This document shows positions 1-8,097 of a stretch of 64,000 nucleotides of DNA, piece after piece (position 1 is the stretch's first letter; each line of letters starts with the position of its first letter). This DNA is from Brettanomyces bruxellensis (taxonomy: Eukaryota; Ascomycota; Pichiomycetes; Pichiales; Pichiaceae): positions 682,001 through 746,000 of the forward strand of contig NC_054685.1 in assembly GCF_011074885.1 (NCBI RefSeq), given 5' to 3'. The notes below the pieces were generated by a model. The model made no database searches, was not told the origin of the DNA, and was given only the letters and a program-made list of their open reading frames with translations. The position numbers were made by a program, and so were the translations under genes.

Positions 1-484
1 CTTTTGGGTGCTTACTCTTTTCAGCCAATCTCTTAATCTTATCCTCACTTACACTGTATTTTTCCCAGTCAATAAGTCTGTGGGCTCTTCCTATCAACCC
101 AAATGGTCTCCTGGACCGTAAAGAGTCAACCCGCACGTTAAGCGCTTCCGCATCGATCGACGGGTCGACAAAGATGCTGAGTCGATGACCATATGCCGGT
201 TTGGAGCTTACCGGTCTGTTTACACTAAAAGATTGCCGTCTTGACGTCTCCCCGGTGTTCACTTCTGTCATGGAATGTTTTAATGTACATGAATTCTCCA
301 AACCTCTTCCTCTTAAAAGCTCCGATGTCGACAGATTTGCTTTCGATGAAGATTGATCAGAAACTGTGTAAAATCGCTGCTTGAATATTGGCAAATTTCG
401 ATTCCTCCCTTGAGTTTCACTTGATGAATTTTGTAAGAGAGGTGTACTCTCAATGTCTTTGAAAGCGTTTTTGTGGCCGCCCAT
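1..484 (-). CDS. N-terminal part of an unrecognised protein, cut by the window edge
   Basis: An open frame runs leftwards from an ATG at 484 to the window edge without a stop, giving 161 codons of the N-terminus. The visible part starts MGGHKNAFKDIES and is rich in Ser, Asn and Arg. It looks like a flexible hydrophilic tail with no signal peptide or membrane segment. Near the cut edge it becomes more ordered and basic, with RPFGLIGRAHRLIDWEKYSV followed by a Lys-rich helix-like stretch. That suggests a folded or membrane domain follows outside the window. I do not recognise the family. The ATG was chosen because it is the first in this frame and opens 161 codons, whereas an overlapping 80-codon frame from 555 stops at 313. 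Confidence 0.6.
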   Translation of the reverse strand, partial: MGGHKNAFKDIESTPLLQNSSSETQGRNRNLPIFKQRFYTVSDQSSSKANLSTSELLRGRGLENSCTLKHSMTEVNTGETSRRQSFSVNRPVSSKPAYGHRLSIFVDPSIDAEALNVRVDSLRSRRPFGLIGRAHRLIDWEKYSVSEDKIKRLAEKSKHPK

Positions 485-1179
485 GTTTGTTTATATTGCA
501 GAAAATCGTAAATCCTGGGGTGCTCTATGAAATGATGAACTTTATGAGTTAGCAATGAATGAATGAATGTAGAGAAACGGTTTAATGCCTTATTCTAGTA
601 AATACGATAGTCAATTAAAATACGGGTAAGAAACAGTAGCTTATATATGCTTGAAAGAGATAGGTATAGACCCTATAGGCTGTACAGAATATTTATTTTA
701 TTTTATCGGTCTGACTAATTTCAAAAGTAGAAAATGCCAAAAAAGTCAAAAAAATAATGGGATGCTGTAAAAGGCCGAGAGGAAGCCTGGGTCAATCTTA
801 TATCCTTTATTACCCTTTATCCAGCAATATAAACTTTATTTCCTCGCATCTATTTGCTTTTTTTTCGCCGCGCAATGGAGACGGGGGCAATCTCATCTCA
901 CCTAGTAAGCTTCATGATTGACTTCCAAAGTTTATAATTGTCCATTATTCCCCATGTAATCCGCAAACTTGATACATTTTTGGTCGAAATCAATACCGAA
1001 TATTAAATAGGTCATAAAATATAAAGTCTTCTCGCTAATAAAGATTCTTTATTTATTTATTTCCATTTCATCTTTATTTCCATTTCATTCCTATTTCCAC
1101 TTCCATCTGCCGGTGTCAAATTAACGTGATTAGGCATTTTCCAAGGCGGAAGATTGTCCTTCCAAGTTTTCACTTTTCA
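485..1179. other. AT-rich intergenic region between the partial gene and COQ11
   Basis: No gene is seen. It holds the promoter of the leftward partial gene (just right of 484) and the 3' end of COQ11. A degenerate pyrimidine repeat lies at about 1048-1110, built on TTTATTTCCATTTCATC-like units, and may act in COQ11 3'-end formation. Confidence 0.6.
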
Positions 1180-2175
1180 TTAGTTGTTCTTCTTCGTTCT
1201 AGTCTCCTTCTTGCTGTCCTTAGATATGTTATTCCCACTTTTCTGTCCTCCGTTTTCAAGTTTAATGTGTAGCATCTGATCCATAAGTACCGGTCCGTGG
1301 AATTTTTCATCGAGAGCTTTTTCGACGGCCCATTTTGCGACTGTTTGCGTCGATATTGGTGGTCTCACCAACCCGTCCAATGCATTTCTGAATAATGTTC
1401 TATTTACAGTGCTTCCAACCGATAAAGCATCCTTTAAAGTGTTCCTAAACATACCATTATTGGCGGATTTTTCATCGTACATGAACCCAGGCCGCATCAA
1501 GACTGGCCTAATTGCAGGTTGCAACTGATAAAGCTCATATTCAGCCTGTCTTTTCGACTCAATATATCCCGATGGCACTCCAGGGAATCCTCTATCTGCA
1601 GAAATGTATATGAATGCAGGTTTTTGCTTATTACACTCCACCAATGTTTGTGCAAGCACAAGTGCACTTTGCTTATTCATTCTGTCGTACGTCATATCCA
1701 TAATTGGTTCTTCATCCTCCTGTATTTCGTCCTCTTGCTCGTTTAATGCCTGTTTCTGTGCAGTTTTGGTTTTCTTATCTTTTTTATTCTTCAATTGCGA
1801 AGATTTCGGTGGACTGCGCTTCATAGGATTTCCATCTGGCTGTGCAAAAAAGCTCTCAATGAGTCCGAACATATCACCAGTTGAACGAACCACTTTTTTG
1901 TAGTTTTGGTTCTCCAGGAGAATTCCAATTGAATGTGCAACTCCAAAGGCATCTTTAATTAAATCAGTGTAGCTTTCAGGTCTAAAAACATCTCCGTGAT
2001 TCCAACTAACCTCCTTCATCCATTCCCTATCGGATTCCGTAGCAGTATCCGGCATTTTCCCACTTGTTGAAACTGATAAAACCTGCATGCCCCTTTTCAC
2101 TCCAGCCTCACAGATTCTTCTTCCGAGAAATCCGTTTCCGCCAAAAACAACAAGCTTTTTTCCAAATATGCTCAT
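1180..2175 (-). CDS. COQ11: Coq11-like NAD(P)-binding protein of coenzyme Q synthesis
   Basis: A 331-residue atypical short-chain dehydrogenase/NDUFA9-like protein. Coq11 belongs to the mitochondrial CoQ synthome in yeast and modulates ubiquinone synthesis. The N-terminus carries the Rossmann glycine motif VVFGGNGFLGRR (about residues 9-20), followed by the expected beta-alpha pattern. Two later stretches also fit the family: FIYISADRGFPGVPSGYIES and RPVLMRPGFMYDE. A strongly charged Lys-then-Glu low-complexity insert of about 40 residues (about 121-160) separates the two halves of the fold and is unusual. The start was placed at the ATG at 2175, directly before SIFGKKLVVFGG, because codons further upstream in this frame start only at a TTG. 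The gene is divergent from RPS28. Confidence 0.8.
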   Translation of the reverse strand: MSIFGKKLVVFGGNGFLGRRICEAGVKRGMQVLSVSTSGKMPDTATESDREWMKEVSWNHGDVFRPESYTDLIKDAFGVAHSIGILLENQNYKKVVRSTGDMFGLIESFFAQPDGNPMKRSPPKSSQLKNKKDKKTKTAQKQALNEQEDEIQEDEEPIMDMTYDRMNKQSALVLAQTLVECNKQKPAFIYISADRGFPGVPSGYIESKRQAEYELYQLQPAIRPVLMRPGFMYDEKSANNGMFRNTLKDALSVGSTVNRTLFRNALDGLVRPPISTQTVAKWAVEKALDEKFHGPVLMDQMLHIKLENGGQKSGNNISKDSKKETRTKKNN

Positions 2176-2855
2176 TGTTTCTTTCAATTGATGTTAAATT
2201 TGTGAGTTTATACTCAATTCTTGCGATTTCCGTAGTGTCTATTTACTATAGTACTTATATGATGGGGTCTGTTTTCAAAGTCAAATGTCAAGTATTCTGC
2301 CTGTCTGATAAGATATTTTGGTGCTTATCCAACAGTAATACTAAACTTTGTATATATTTGCAGATCGAAAATAATGCATGCCCATTCGGGTTCTCGGGAT
2401 TTACGTGACCATTTATATATGATTCGAAAGTTGTCATTTACTTCCAAGCAGCATCCCGCTTTTTTATTTATTTTGTTCTTCATTTTCTTTTTTATCACCC
2501 CGCAAAATAATCAATGATCTTCGCTTCTCTTACGTCCCGAAAGACACTACCGAAAGCTCCTGTCGCGTCTATCGACGTGCTAATCCAGCGTGCACCTAAA
2601 ATCTTCTTTTAAATTTTTCCTCCCAGCCATCCCTACACATAAGTTGAAGTCTTGCTTTTCTTCAGCCCACCAATACTTTTTTCCCCCCTGAATTTTTCAC
2701 CTGGAAAAATTTTTTCTCTCGACGAAGCGAACAAAAAAAAAAAGGTAGAGCTTCAAGTTGAACTTCTTGTACAACCTTTCTAAAAACCACTTCAATATCA
2801 CATTTTTGTTCTATAACCACATATTGGCAATACATAGATAATCTAAATATTCAAA
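2176..2855. promoter_or_regulatory. Divergent promoter region of COQ11 and RPS28
   Basis: A 680-bp shared upstream region. Close to RPS28 there is a pyrimidine-rich tract and a GGAAAAATTTTTT element at about 2703-2715. This resembles the RRPE motif (AAAAATTTT) of ribosome-biogenesis and ribosomal-protein promoters. The match is by eye only. No other gene is seen. Confidence 0.4.
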
Positions 2856-3490
2856 ATGGTATGTTTCATCTTCTACGATAGATGGCTTTGGGTTTTTAGG
2901 TCCTGACAAATCATCTCACATTTCAATTACACGTGGAGCAGCATCAACAAAAGTCTAAGATGAGAATACAGATCATAATATGGGTTCATGTTCAACAGCT
3001 ATTTCAATCTAAATTTGAGCGGTGAAGAGACTTTGTGTGGCTCAAAGCTGGATATTTTCGAGTAGAAAATCACTAAGAAGTACATTAATCAAGTTTGCGA
3101 GTTGTTTTGCAGGAAAAGACAAACAGGCAGGATGAGTTTAATATAAGATGTGCTCACGTATATTGTTGAATATTGTGATCAATATTTTAACCTGAAGTCA
3201 GAGACAAGCAAACCGATCTAAATTTGAAGCCGTATACCAATTTTTGCCATATCTGCAGCATTACTAACGTTATTCACCTTCTCTTATAGGATACCAAAAC
3301 TCCTGTCACACTTGCAAAGGTTATCAAGGTTCTTGGAAGAACCGGTTCTAGAGGTGGTGTCACTCAAGTTAGAGTTGAGTTCTTGGACGATACTTCCAGA
3401 ACTATTGTCAGAAACGTCAAGGGACCAGTCAGAGAAAACGACATTTTGTGCTTGATGGAGTCCGAGAGAGAGGCCAGACGTTTGCGTTAA
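2856..3490 (+). CDS. RPS28: 40S ribosomal protein S28 (eS28), spliced
   Basis: Small-subunit ribosomal protein eS28, 67 residues after splicing. Exon 1 is only the ATG (2856-2858). The intron is 2859-3289. Exon 2 (3290-3490) encodes [20 protein letters not shown] and runs on to the conserved end EREARRLR and TAA. The protein is almost identical to other fungal S28 proteins and has the same length. It sits near the mRNA exit/E site of the 40S subunit. The start is fixed by family length and by the canonical donor GTATGT placed directly after the ATG. S. cerevisiae RPS28 genes have no intron, so the gene structure differs while the product is ordinary. An ORF search alone misses the gene because exon 2 has no useful ATG. 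Confidence 0.95.
2859..3289 (+). other. RPS28 intron (431 nt)
   Basis: Donor GTATGT at 2859-2864, branch sequence TACTAAC at 3262-3268 and acceptor TTATAG ending at 3289, 21 nt after the branch motif. Its length is typical of ribosomal-protein introns in yeasts. No convincing snoRNA C/D or H/ACA boxes were seen in it. Confidence 0.93.
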
Positions 3491-4203
3491 TTTCCCTTGC
3501 AACAGTTTCTTCTCTTTGCTCATGTTTTTTGTTTGAAGGTTTTCAATACAGGTCATGTTAGAGCGGGACTAAGCAATATGATACGTTAGGATGCCATTGA
3601 CTCCTCACTTGCTTTTTTTTGCTACAGTATAGTATCTACTTGTTAACACCGTTATAAACTATAATTCTAACTTACTTTTGTAAATGTTACGGACGTTTAA
3701 TCGTTTTGTACATGTAAATATGCTAGTATCAATTTTGAAATGCTTTTCTGTCATCAGGTTTTCGCCGTCACAGTTTTGGGTTGAGCCGCGTTATTCACAC
3801 CTCGCACCTCCAAGTGGAAATTTATAATGTTGATTGTGACACATTCTCTGTTGTGCATGTCGATCGACTATATTTGAAGACCGTCTGGTCTGCGGTAATC
3901 ATATGTACGGATGTACTGCAAGGACATGTGTTTTTCTGCGGCTCTCTGAATTTAAGAATGTGCCGCAATGACTTTTATAAAGTGTTGGCCAAGCCAAAGT
4001 TTCATAATGCCCCATCGATAGCTTGCTCTAATATACATATTCTGTATCAACCAATTGAAGAGGGATTGGACTTTTCGTTGATTAGCTTTCGGAATCAGCT
4101 GACATCTAGTTACAAGATTAGATAATTAACAGAGGCGGTAAGTTTCTGTTGATAAAACAAATTTTATAGGAGGTATCGTTTATTCTAATATCATCACATA
4201 GAA
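3491..4203. other. Intergenic region between RPS28 and the Nudix gene
   Basis: It contains a 114-codon open frame at 3781-4125 that starts at TTG and has its first ATG only around codon 60. I do not call it a gene. A GGTAAGT at 4137-4143 and a CACATAG ending at 4201, just before the Nudix ATG, could mark a short 5'-UTR intron with a weak TTCTAAT branch. Nothing else is supported. Confidence 0.4.
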
Positions 4204-4914
4204 ATGCTTCCGGACATTGCAGATTTGAATGTAGACCTTGAGAAACTGGATCGAAAGTATTTTGTTGATCCCGATATATGCGATGAAGAGTCAAAAAGAG
4301 ACAATCCTGGAAGCTTCCTGAAGACCACAAAATCTAGAGAAGGACGATCGACTCAGGTTTACAACAAGAAGACATATGCACGTCTGGTGGCCGGTTGCCT
4401 TGTTTTTAACCAAACATTTGAAAAGGTGTTGATGGTTTCATCGTCAAAGCACAAGGACAAGTGGATATTTCCGAAAGGAGGCATCGAGTATGATGAGAAG
4501 AACGATTTTCGTAAAACAGCACGCAGAGAAACTTGGGAAGAGGCCGGAGTGACAGGTCAAATCATCAAGAGGTTACCGACTGTAGAGGATCACAGATTTA
4601 TGAAGTCAAAGGCTGTAAATAAGACCTTTAAAGGTGTTGATTTAACAGTTGATGGAGACAAAATTCCCCGTTCCGAGTTTCACTTTTACGAAATGCAGGT
4701 TCTGGAACTCAGTCAAGTGTGGCCTGAGTGCAAGAAAAGGCAACGTAAGTGGTGCACTTACGACGAGGCAAAGCATGAATTGATCAGAGCCAAAAGGCCG
4801 GAACTTTTGGAGGCATTGAACTTTTCGAAAATTGCCAAAAATTGTGCAGAGACCAAGCTTGACAAGCATTCTAGCAAAATTCTCGATGCCGAACCTCTAA
4901 AGGATGATTACTGA
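4204..4914 (+). CDS. DDP1: Ddp1/Aps1-type Nudix hydrolase (diphosphoinositol and diadenosine polyphosphate phosphohydrolase)
   Basis: A 236-residue Nudix protein. The Nudix box (about residues 92-116) reads GGIEYDEKNDF, then ARRETWEEAGV. It keeps the metal-binding REXXEEXG core, with slightly longer spacing after the first glycines, as in the Ddp1/Aps1 subgroup. Before it, KWIFPKGG is the typical lead-in strand. Family enzymes hydrolyse diphosphoinositol polyphosphates (PP-InsPs), Ap5A/Ap6A and polyphosphate, and so affect phosphate and inositol pyrophosphate signalling. The protein is about 50 residues longer than S. cerevisiae Ddp1, with an extra acidic N-terminus (1-50) and a C-terminal Lys-rich helix. 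It converges on GET4 with a 129-bp gap. Which PP-InsP species it prefers cannot be told from sequence. Confidence 0.82.
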   Translation: MLPDIADLNVDLEKLDRKYFVDPDICDEESKRDNPGSFLKTTKSREGRSTQVYNKKTYARLVAGCLVFNQTFEKVLMVSSSKHKDKWIFPKGGIEYDEKNDFRKTARRETWEEAGVTGQIIKRLPTVEDHRFMKSKAVNKTFKGVDLTVDGDKIPRSEFHFYEMQVLELSQVWPECKKRQRKWCTYDEAKHELIRAKRPELLEALNFSKIAKNCAETKLDKHSSKILDAEPLKDDY

Positions 4915-5043
4915 TTGATGATTAATGAAGGCATAGCATATATGTAAGTATATATACGCGGTTATATATGTACATATACTTTTATTTACCCTATTTGTAT
5001 ATCGTGGACATTATCGGTAGAAAAGCACGGTCTCCTTTTTTTC

Positions 5044-6117
5044 TTAATTTGCAGGTGTTCCCCCTAAAAGATTTCCCATCATACTGCGAAGGAAGTCATT
5101 CTGCTTTTGTTCAACAGTCACATTAAAGTAAAGCTGGCCAATTGCGTTGATCGTGTCTATAAGTCCTTCAAATTGCAATAAAATAGGTCTGTATCTCGTG
5201 AATAATCCTTTAAAATTCTCATTATTGCCTGAGCTCCCATGTTCGCATGTTTCCACCAGCAGCTGCAAAAAGTTCACTAGCTTGCAGTTGTTATCAAGTT
5301 CTTCTGAGTTGTTTTCTGTGTGTGGCTCCAAAATCGACCACTCGTTCACGGGAGTAAATTCAACATTCTTGGCGATATCAACAGCAAGTTTCTTAATCAA
5401 AATGGTAAGTCCCTCCTTTGCAAAAGATGCATGTCTCACAGCAAGATAGGGCGTAGCAATTTGTGCCAAATATGTACCGAAATTATTGAGATTTCCCGAA
5501 TTCTTGTATGTGTCGTAATATAGAGCCGCTAGAAGTCTAACATCTGACAAATCATCACTGAAGACAAGAAACTTCTGACTCTGCTCGATCGTCTTTGCAT
5601 CTCCACTATAGTAAAGCTTTTCACCGACCAATTTGTTCAATCTAGGAAATCCCACCTCATTCTGGCATTGTTTGCGAGCGAACTTAAATGTTTCGTTGGC
5701 CAAGTTAGAGATATTGGAGTCAGAATCTGGTAACGCATTCAAGAAGTCCTCAATTTTGATCAAATCGTCTCTTTCAAATTCTTGACCTTGCTTCCCTTCC
5801 ATTGTGAACACTTCTAAAAGGTAAAGGAATAAATCTGATGCCTCGTCATATTTCTTATACTCTGTTAAGATCATTGAGCTCTGATACAATAATTCTGTTG
5901 CAGCATCATAATTTTTAGCGTAAACATATCGATTCGTTATGGCACGTATCGTTTGTTGAGCTTCATAATAGGAACCATCCTCAATTCTAAGATATAAAAT
6001 TCATTAGTAAATGTGACTGTTGTAATTATTCAGGTTATTCTTGTTCCATACTTACCTGCTCTTAAATCTGGCAAGTGATTTCTTTAAACGGAGTTGAACA
6101 GATGAGCTTTTTGGCAT
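5044..6117 (-). CDS. GET4: Get4, tail-anchored protein insertion factor (spliced)
   Basis: Get4 pairs with Get5 and hands tail-anchored proteins from Sgt2 to Get3 for insertion into the ER. Exon 1 is 6056-6117 (MPKSSSVQLRLKKSLARFKS plus two bases). The intron is 5987-6055. Exon 2 is 5044-5986, giving 334 residues in total. The exon junction restores the family helix SYYEAQQTIRAITNRYVYAK, which is typical of the alpha-helical Get4 N-terminal repeats. Further on, VNFLQLLVETC and IGQLYFNV match the C-terminal Get5-binding part. Two adjacent CTG codons encode the Leu-Leu in NFLQLL, where family members have leucine. An ORF-only annotation would start too late, at a TTG at 5889. The tail after FNV ends with MMGNLLGG, a short extension relative to S. 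cerevisiae. Confidence 0.88.
5987..6055 (-). other. GET4 intron (69 nt)
   Basis: Read on the minus strand, the donor is GTAAGT and the acceptor is ATCTTAG. The only branch-like sequence is TTTACTAATG, so the branch motif is TACTAAT rather than TACTAAC. Removing it joins two parts of the conserved Get4 N-terminal helices in frame. Confidence 0.85.
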
Positions 6118-6538
6118 TTTGACACGTATGTGGTTCTGGATTTGATAATCTAGAATTTCGTTTGAATTTGAATTCAAAGCTTCACAAATATACAAGCTGA
6201 TTACTGATTAGACTCGGTCAGATAAGCAATTATATCAATTGTAAGATAATAAACGTTCGTCAATGCACTTTTCACTTGTGGCGTGTTTATAGCAGAAGGA
6301 AAAAAATCGCAGATTCCAAAAAAAAAAAAAGAGCTCGACCAAAGTGAATCCCGCGAGTTGCCCAGTTATAACTATTAAGCCCTGTTGCTATCAAACTAGG
6401 TGTTATCAAGAATGTTATATATAGAGCTAGTTACATGCTCGAATAAATACAGAAAATTAAGATTGAATCACTGTTTTGTGCAAATCTATAGTGAAAATGC
6501 CTTAAATTGTTTTAAGCACGTGAGTGTGCCAGAGAATT
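6118..6538. other. GET4 upstream region
   Basis: A 421-bp spacer between the GET4 start and the 3' end of the F-box gene. It contains a 13-A run near 6319-6331 (poly-dA tract). No gene is seen. A 71-codon frame at 6400-6615 overlaps the F-box gene end and is not supported. Confidence 0.6.
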
Positions 6539-7714
6539 TTAAAAGTAGTAATATCTTCTCCAAAAATCCTTCGCAGCTCCATCTAATGAAATCCAGTGAC
6601 CCTGTGATCGACTAAAGCACTTTAACAAACAGATATATCTCTTATCTGATGGGTCTAAACTGGGATAATGCTGAAAAATATCACTGAATATTACCACTAC
6701 TGGTGGAAGGCACTCTTCTTTGCCACTATCCGGTTTCAATGTTGGGCGTCTATTAAAATTTAGCAATTCAAGATCTCTTAGCCACAGATTAAGCTTCTGA
6801 ATACTTCTCTCACATAATCTTATAATACGGAGATTTTCCATATAATTATTAGTGTCTGGATGCTGAAATATTATACTTGCATCCATGCCAACCACTTCGA
6901 TTGTGAATAAGGTCTTAGAACTTGATGCAACAATCTGAGCAAGTTTTTGGCCTAAGCACTTGATTTTTGCCTCTTCCCGACAAAGAAGCTTTTTTAATGT
7001 ACCTTTCCTCTCCTGCTTTATGTGTTCTATAAGAGTTTCATTAATGCTATTTTCTGAAAACCATCCCTCACCATTTTCATCTCTTAATTGCCCAATTGCA
7101 CGACGAATATATCTGATTTTAATCGGCCTAAAGTTTAACGGTTTTGAACCGGTATAGATTATTTTCAAAAACTTTAGTTTGTGTCTCGTTTTTGCAATAA
7201 CACTATTTTCAAGTGAATCCAGAATTGTGCAACTAGTAATATTGATTATAAGTGTCTTGAGGTTGTTATGAAACCCTTGAACAAGTAAATCAAGCAGTTG
7301 TCCTTTTGATATTTCACAATATAGCATCCGTACACCGCAAAGCAAAGGAAGTTCATCGATAATGGCCATACTTAGTCTATCATATCTTTTAAAATGGAAA
7401 TAAGGCCCTTCATTCGGTTTTGTAAATAGTTTATTATCGTTTCTGATTTCAATGGATCTTATAGATTCTGCAAGAATTTGTTTTTTATGTAACTGTTCAA
7501 GTAGCTGTTCTGTTGCTCTTAACTGTTTGTAACATTTAAATCCAGACGTTAATCCGGTTGGGTAGTACAACCTGACTGAAAGAAATTTAAATATATTTTT
7601 CTGGCATTTGTTGTAAATTCTACTGCTTATCAGAAGAAAGTTGAGATAATCCTTTGAATTTATGTAAAGAAATACCAAATCTAGTATTTCCGTAGGAAGA
7701 TCATCTAGTTTCAT
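6539..7714 (-). CDS. F-box protein of unknown target
   Basis: A 391-residue protein whose N-terminus is a recognisable F-box: LDDLPTEILDLVFLYINSKD then FLLISSRIYNKCQ (about residues 3-40). F-box proteins bind Skp1 and bring substrates to SCF ubiquitin ligases. The rest has alternating hydrophobic stretches, for example MLYCEISKGQLLDLLVQGFHNNLKTLII, which could be weak leucine-rich-repeat-like modules. I cannot assign a subfamily. There is no kelch or WD signature. The ATG at 7714 is the natural start because the F-box begins two residues later. It is divergent from SEY1 across 383 bp. The coding sequence is AT-rich and the protein looks fast-evolving. Confidence 0.75.
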   Translation of the reverse strand: MKLDDLPTEILDLVFLYINSKDYLNFLLISSRIYNKCQKNIFKFLSVRLYYPTGLTSGFKCYKQLRATEQLLEQLHKKQILAESIRSIEIRNDNKLFTKPNEGPYFHFKRYDRLSMAIIDELPLLCGVRMLYCEISKGQLLDLLVQGFHNNLKTLIINITSCTILDSLENSVIAKTRHKLKFLKIIYTGSKPLNFRPIKIRYIRRAIGQLRDENGEGWFSENSINETLIEHIKQERKGTLKKLLCREEAKIKCLGQKLAQIVASSSKTLFTIEVVGMDASIIFQHPDTNNYMENLRIIRLCERSIQKLNLWLRDLELLNFNRRPTLKPDSGKEECLPPVVVIFSDIFQHYPSLDPSDKRYICLLKCFSRSQGHWISLDGAAKDFWRRYYYF

Positions 7715-8097
7715 CTGGTAACTGAATCACAAATATTTTGATGTGCCACGCATGGCATGACTTTGTGTTTCTGGGTTATTTATTGATTGGTTTGAGTTTT
7801 TTATAAAGTGTGTGAACATTCCGTTAATTTGCATTCCCATTAATTTAAATCCCTAAGAAAGCTCTAGCGCCAATTCGCTCAAATAGGTAAGAAACCAACA
7901 CAAAAAATGTCTTCCGAAATTTTTCCCATCTCATCAACAGCTATCATTCCTAACCTCTCCCGAGGAATTCTACAATTTTCGATTCCAACATTTTTGTATT
8001 GATCAAACTTTAACATAAACTTCACGAAGACACACAACCAGATCGATCTTATCAGCTCGTATAATTATCTAAATTTGCAAGCAACAGTGTTGAAATA
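7715..8097. promoter_or_regulatory. Divergent promoter of the F-box gene and SEY1, with a possible uORF
   Basis: A 383-bp shared region. On the SEY1 side there is an ATG at 7907 opening a 31-codon frame that ends at 8002, about 95 bp before the SEY1 ATG. If the SEY1 transcript starts upstream of 7907 this would be an upstream ORF. The transcript start is not known. Confidence 0.4.

Noticed and set aside
2859..3289. Intronic snoRNA in RPS28
   Set aside because: CTGA- and ATGAG-like words occur, but no paired C/D boxes with terminal stem and no H/ACA layout.
3781..4125. 114-codon plus-strand frame upstream of DDP1
   Set aside because: It starts at TTG, the first ATG is near its middle, there is no family resemblance, and it lies in promoter DNA.
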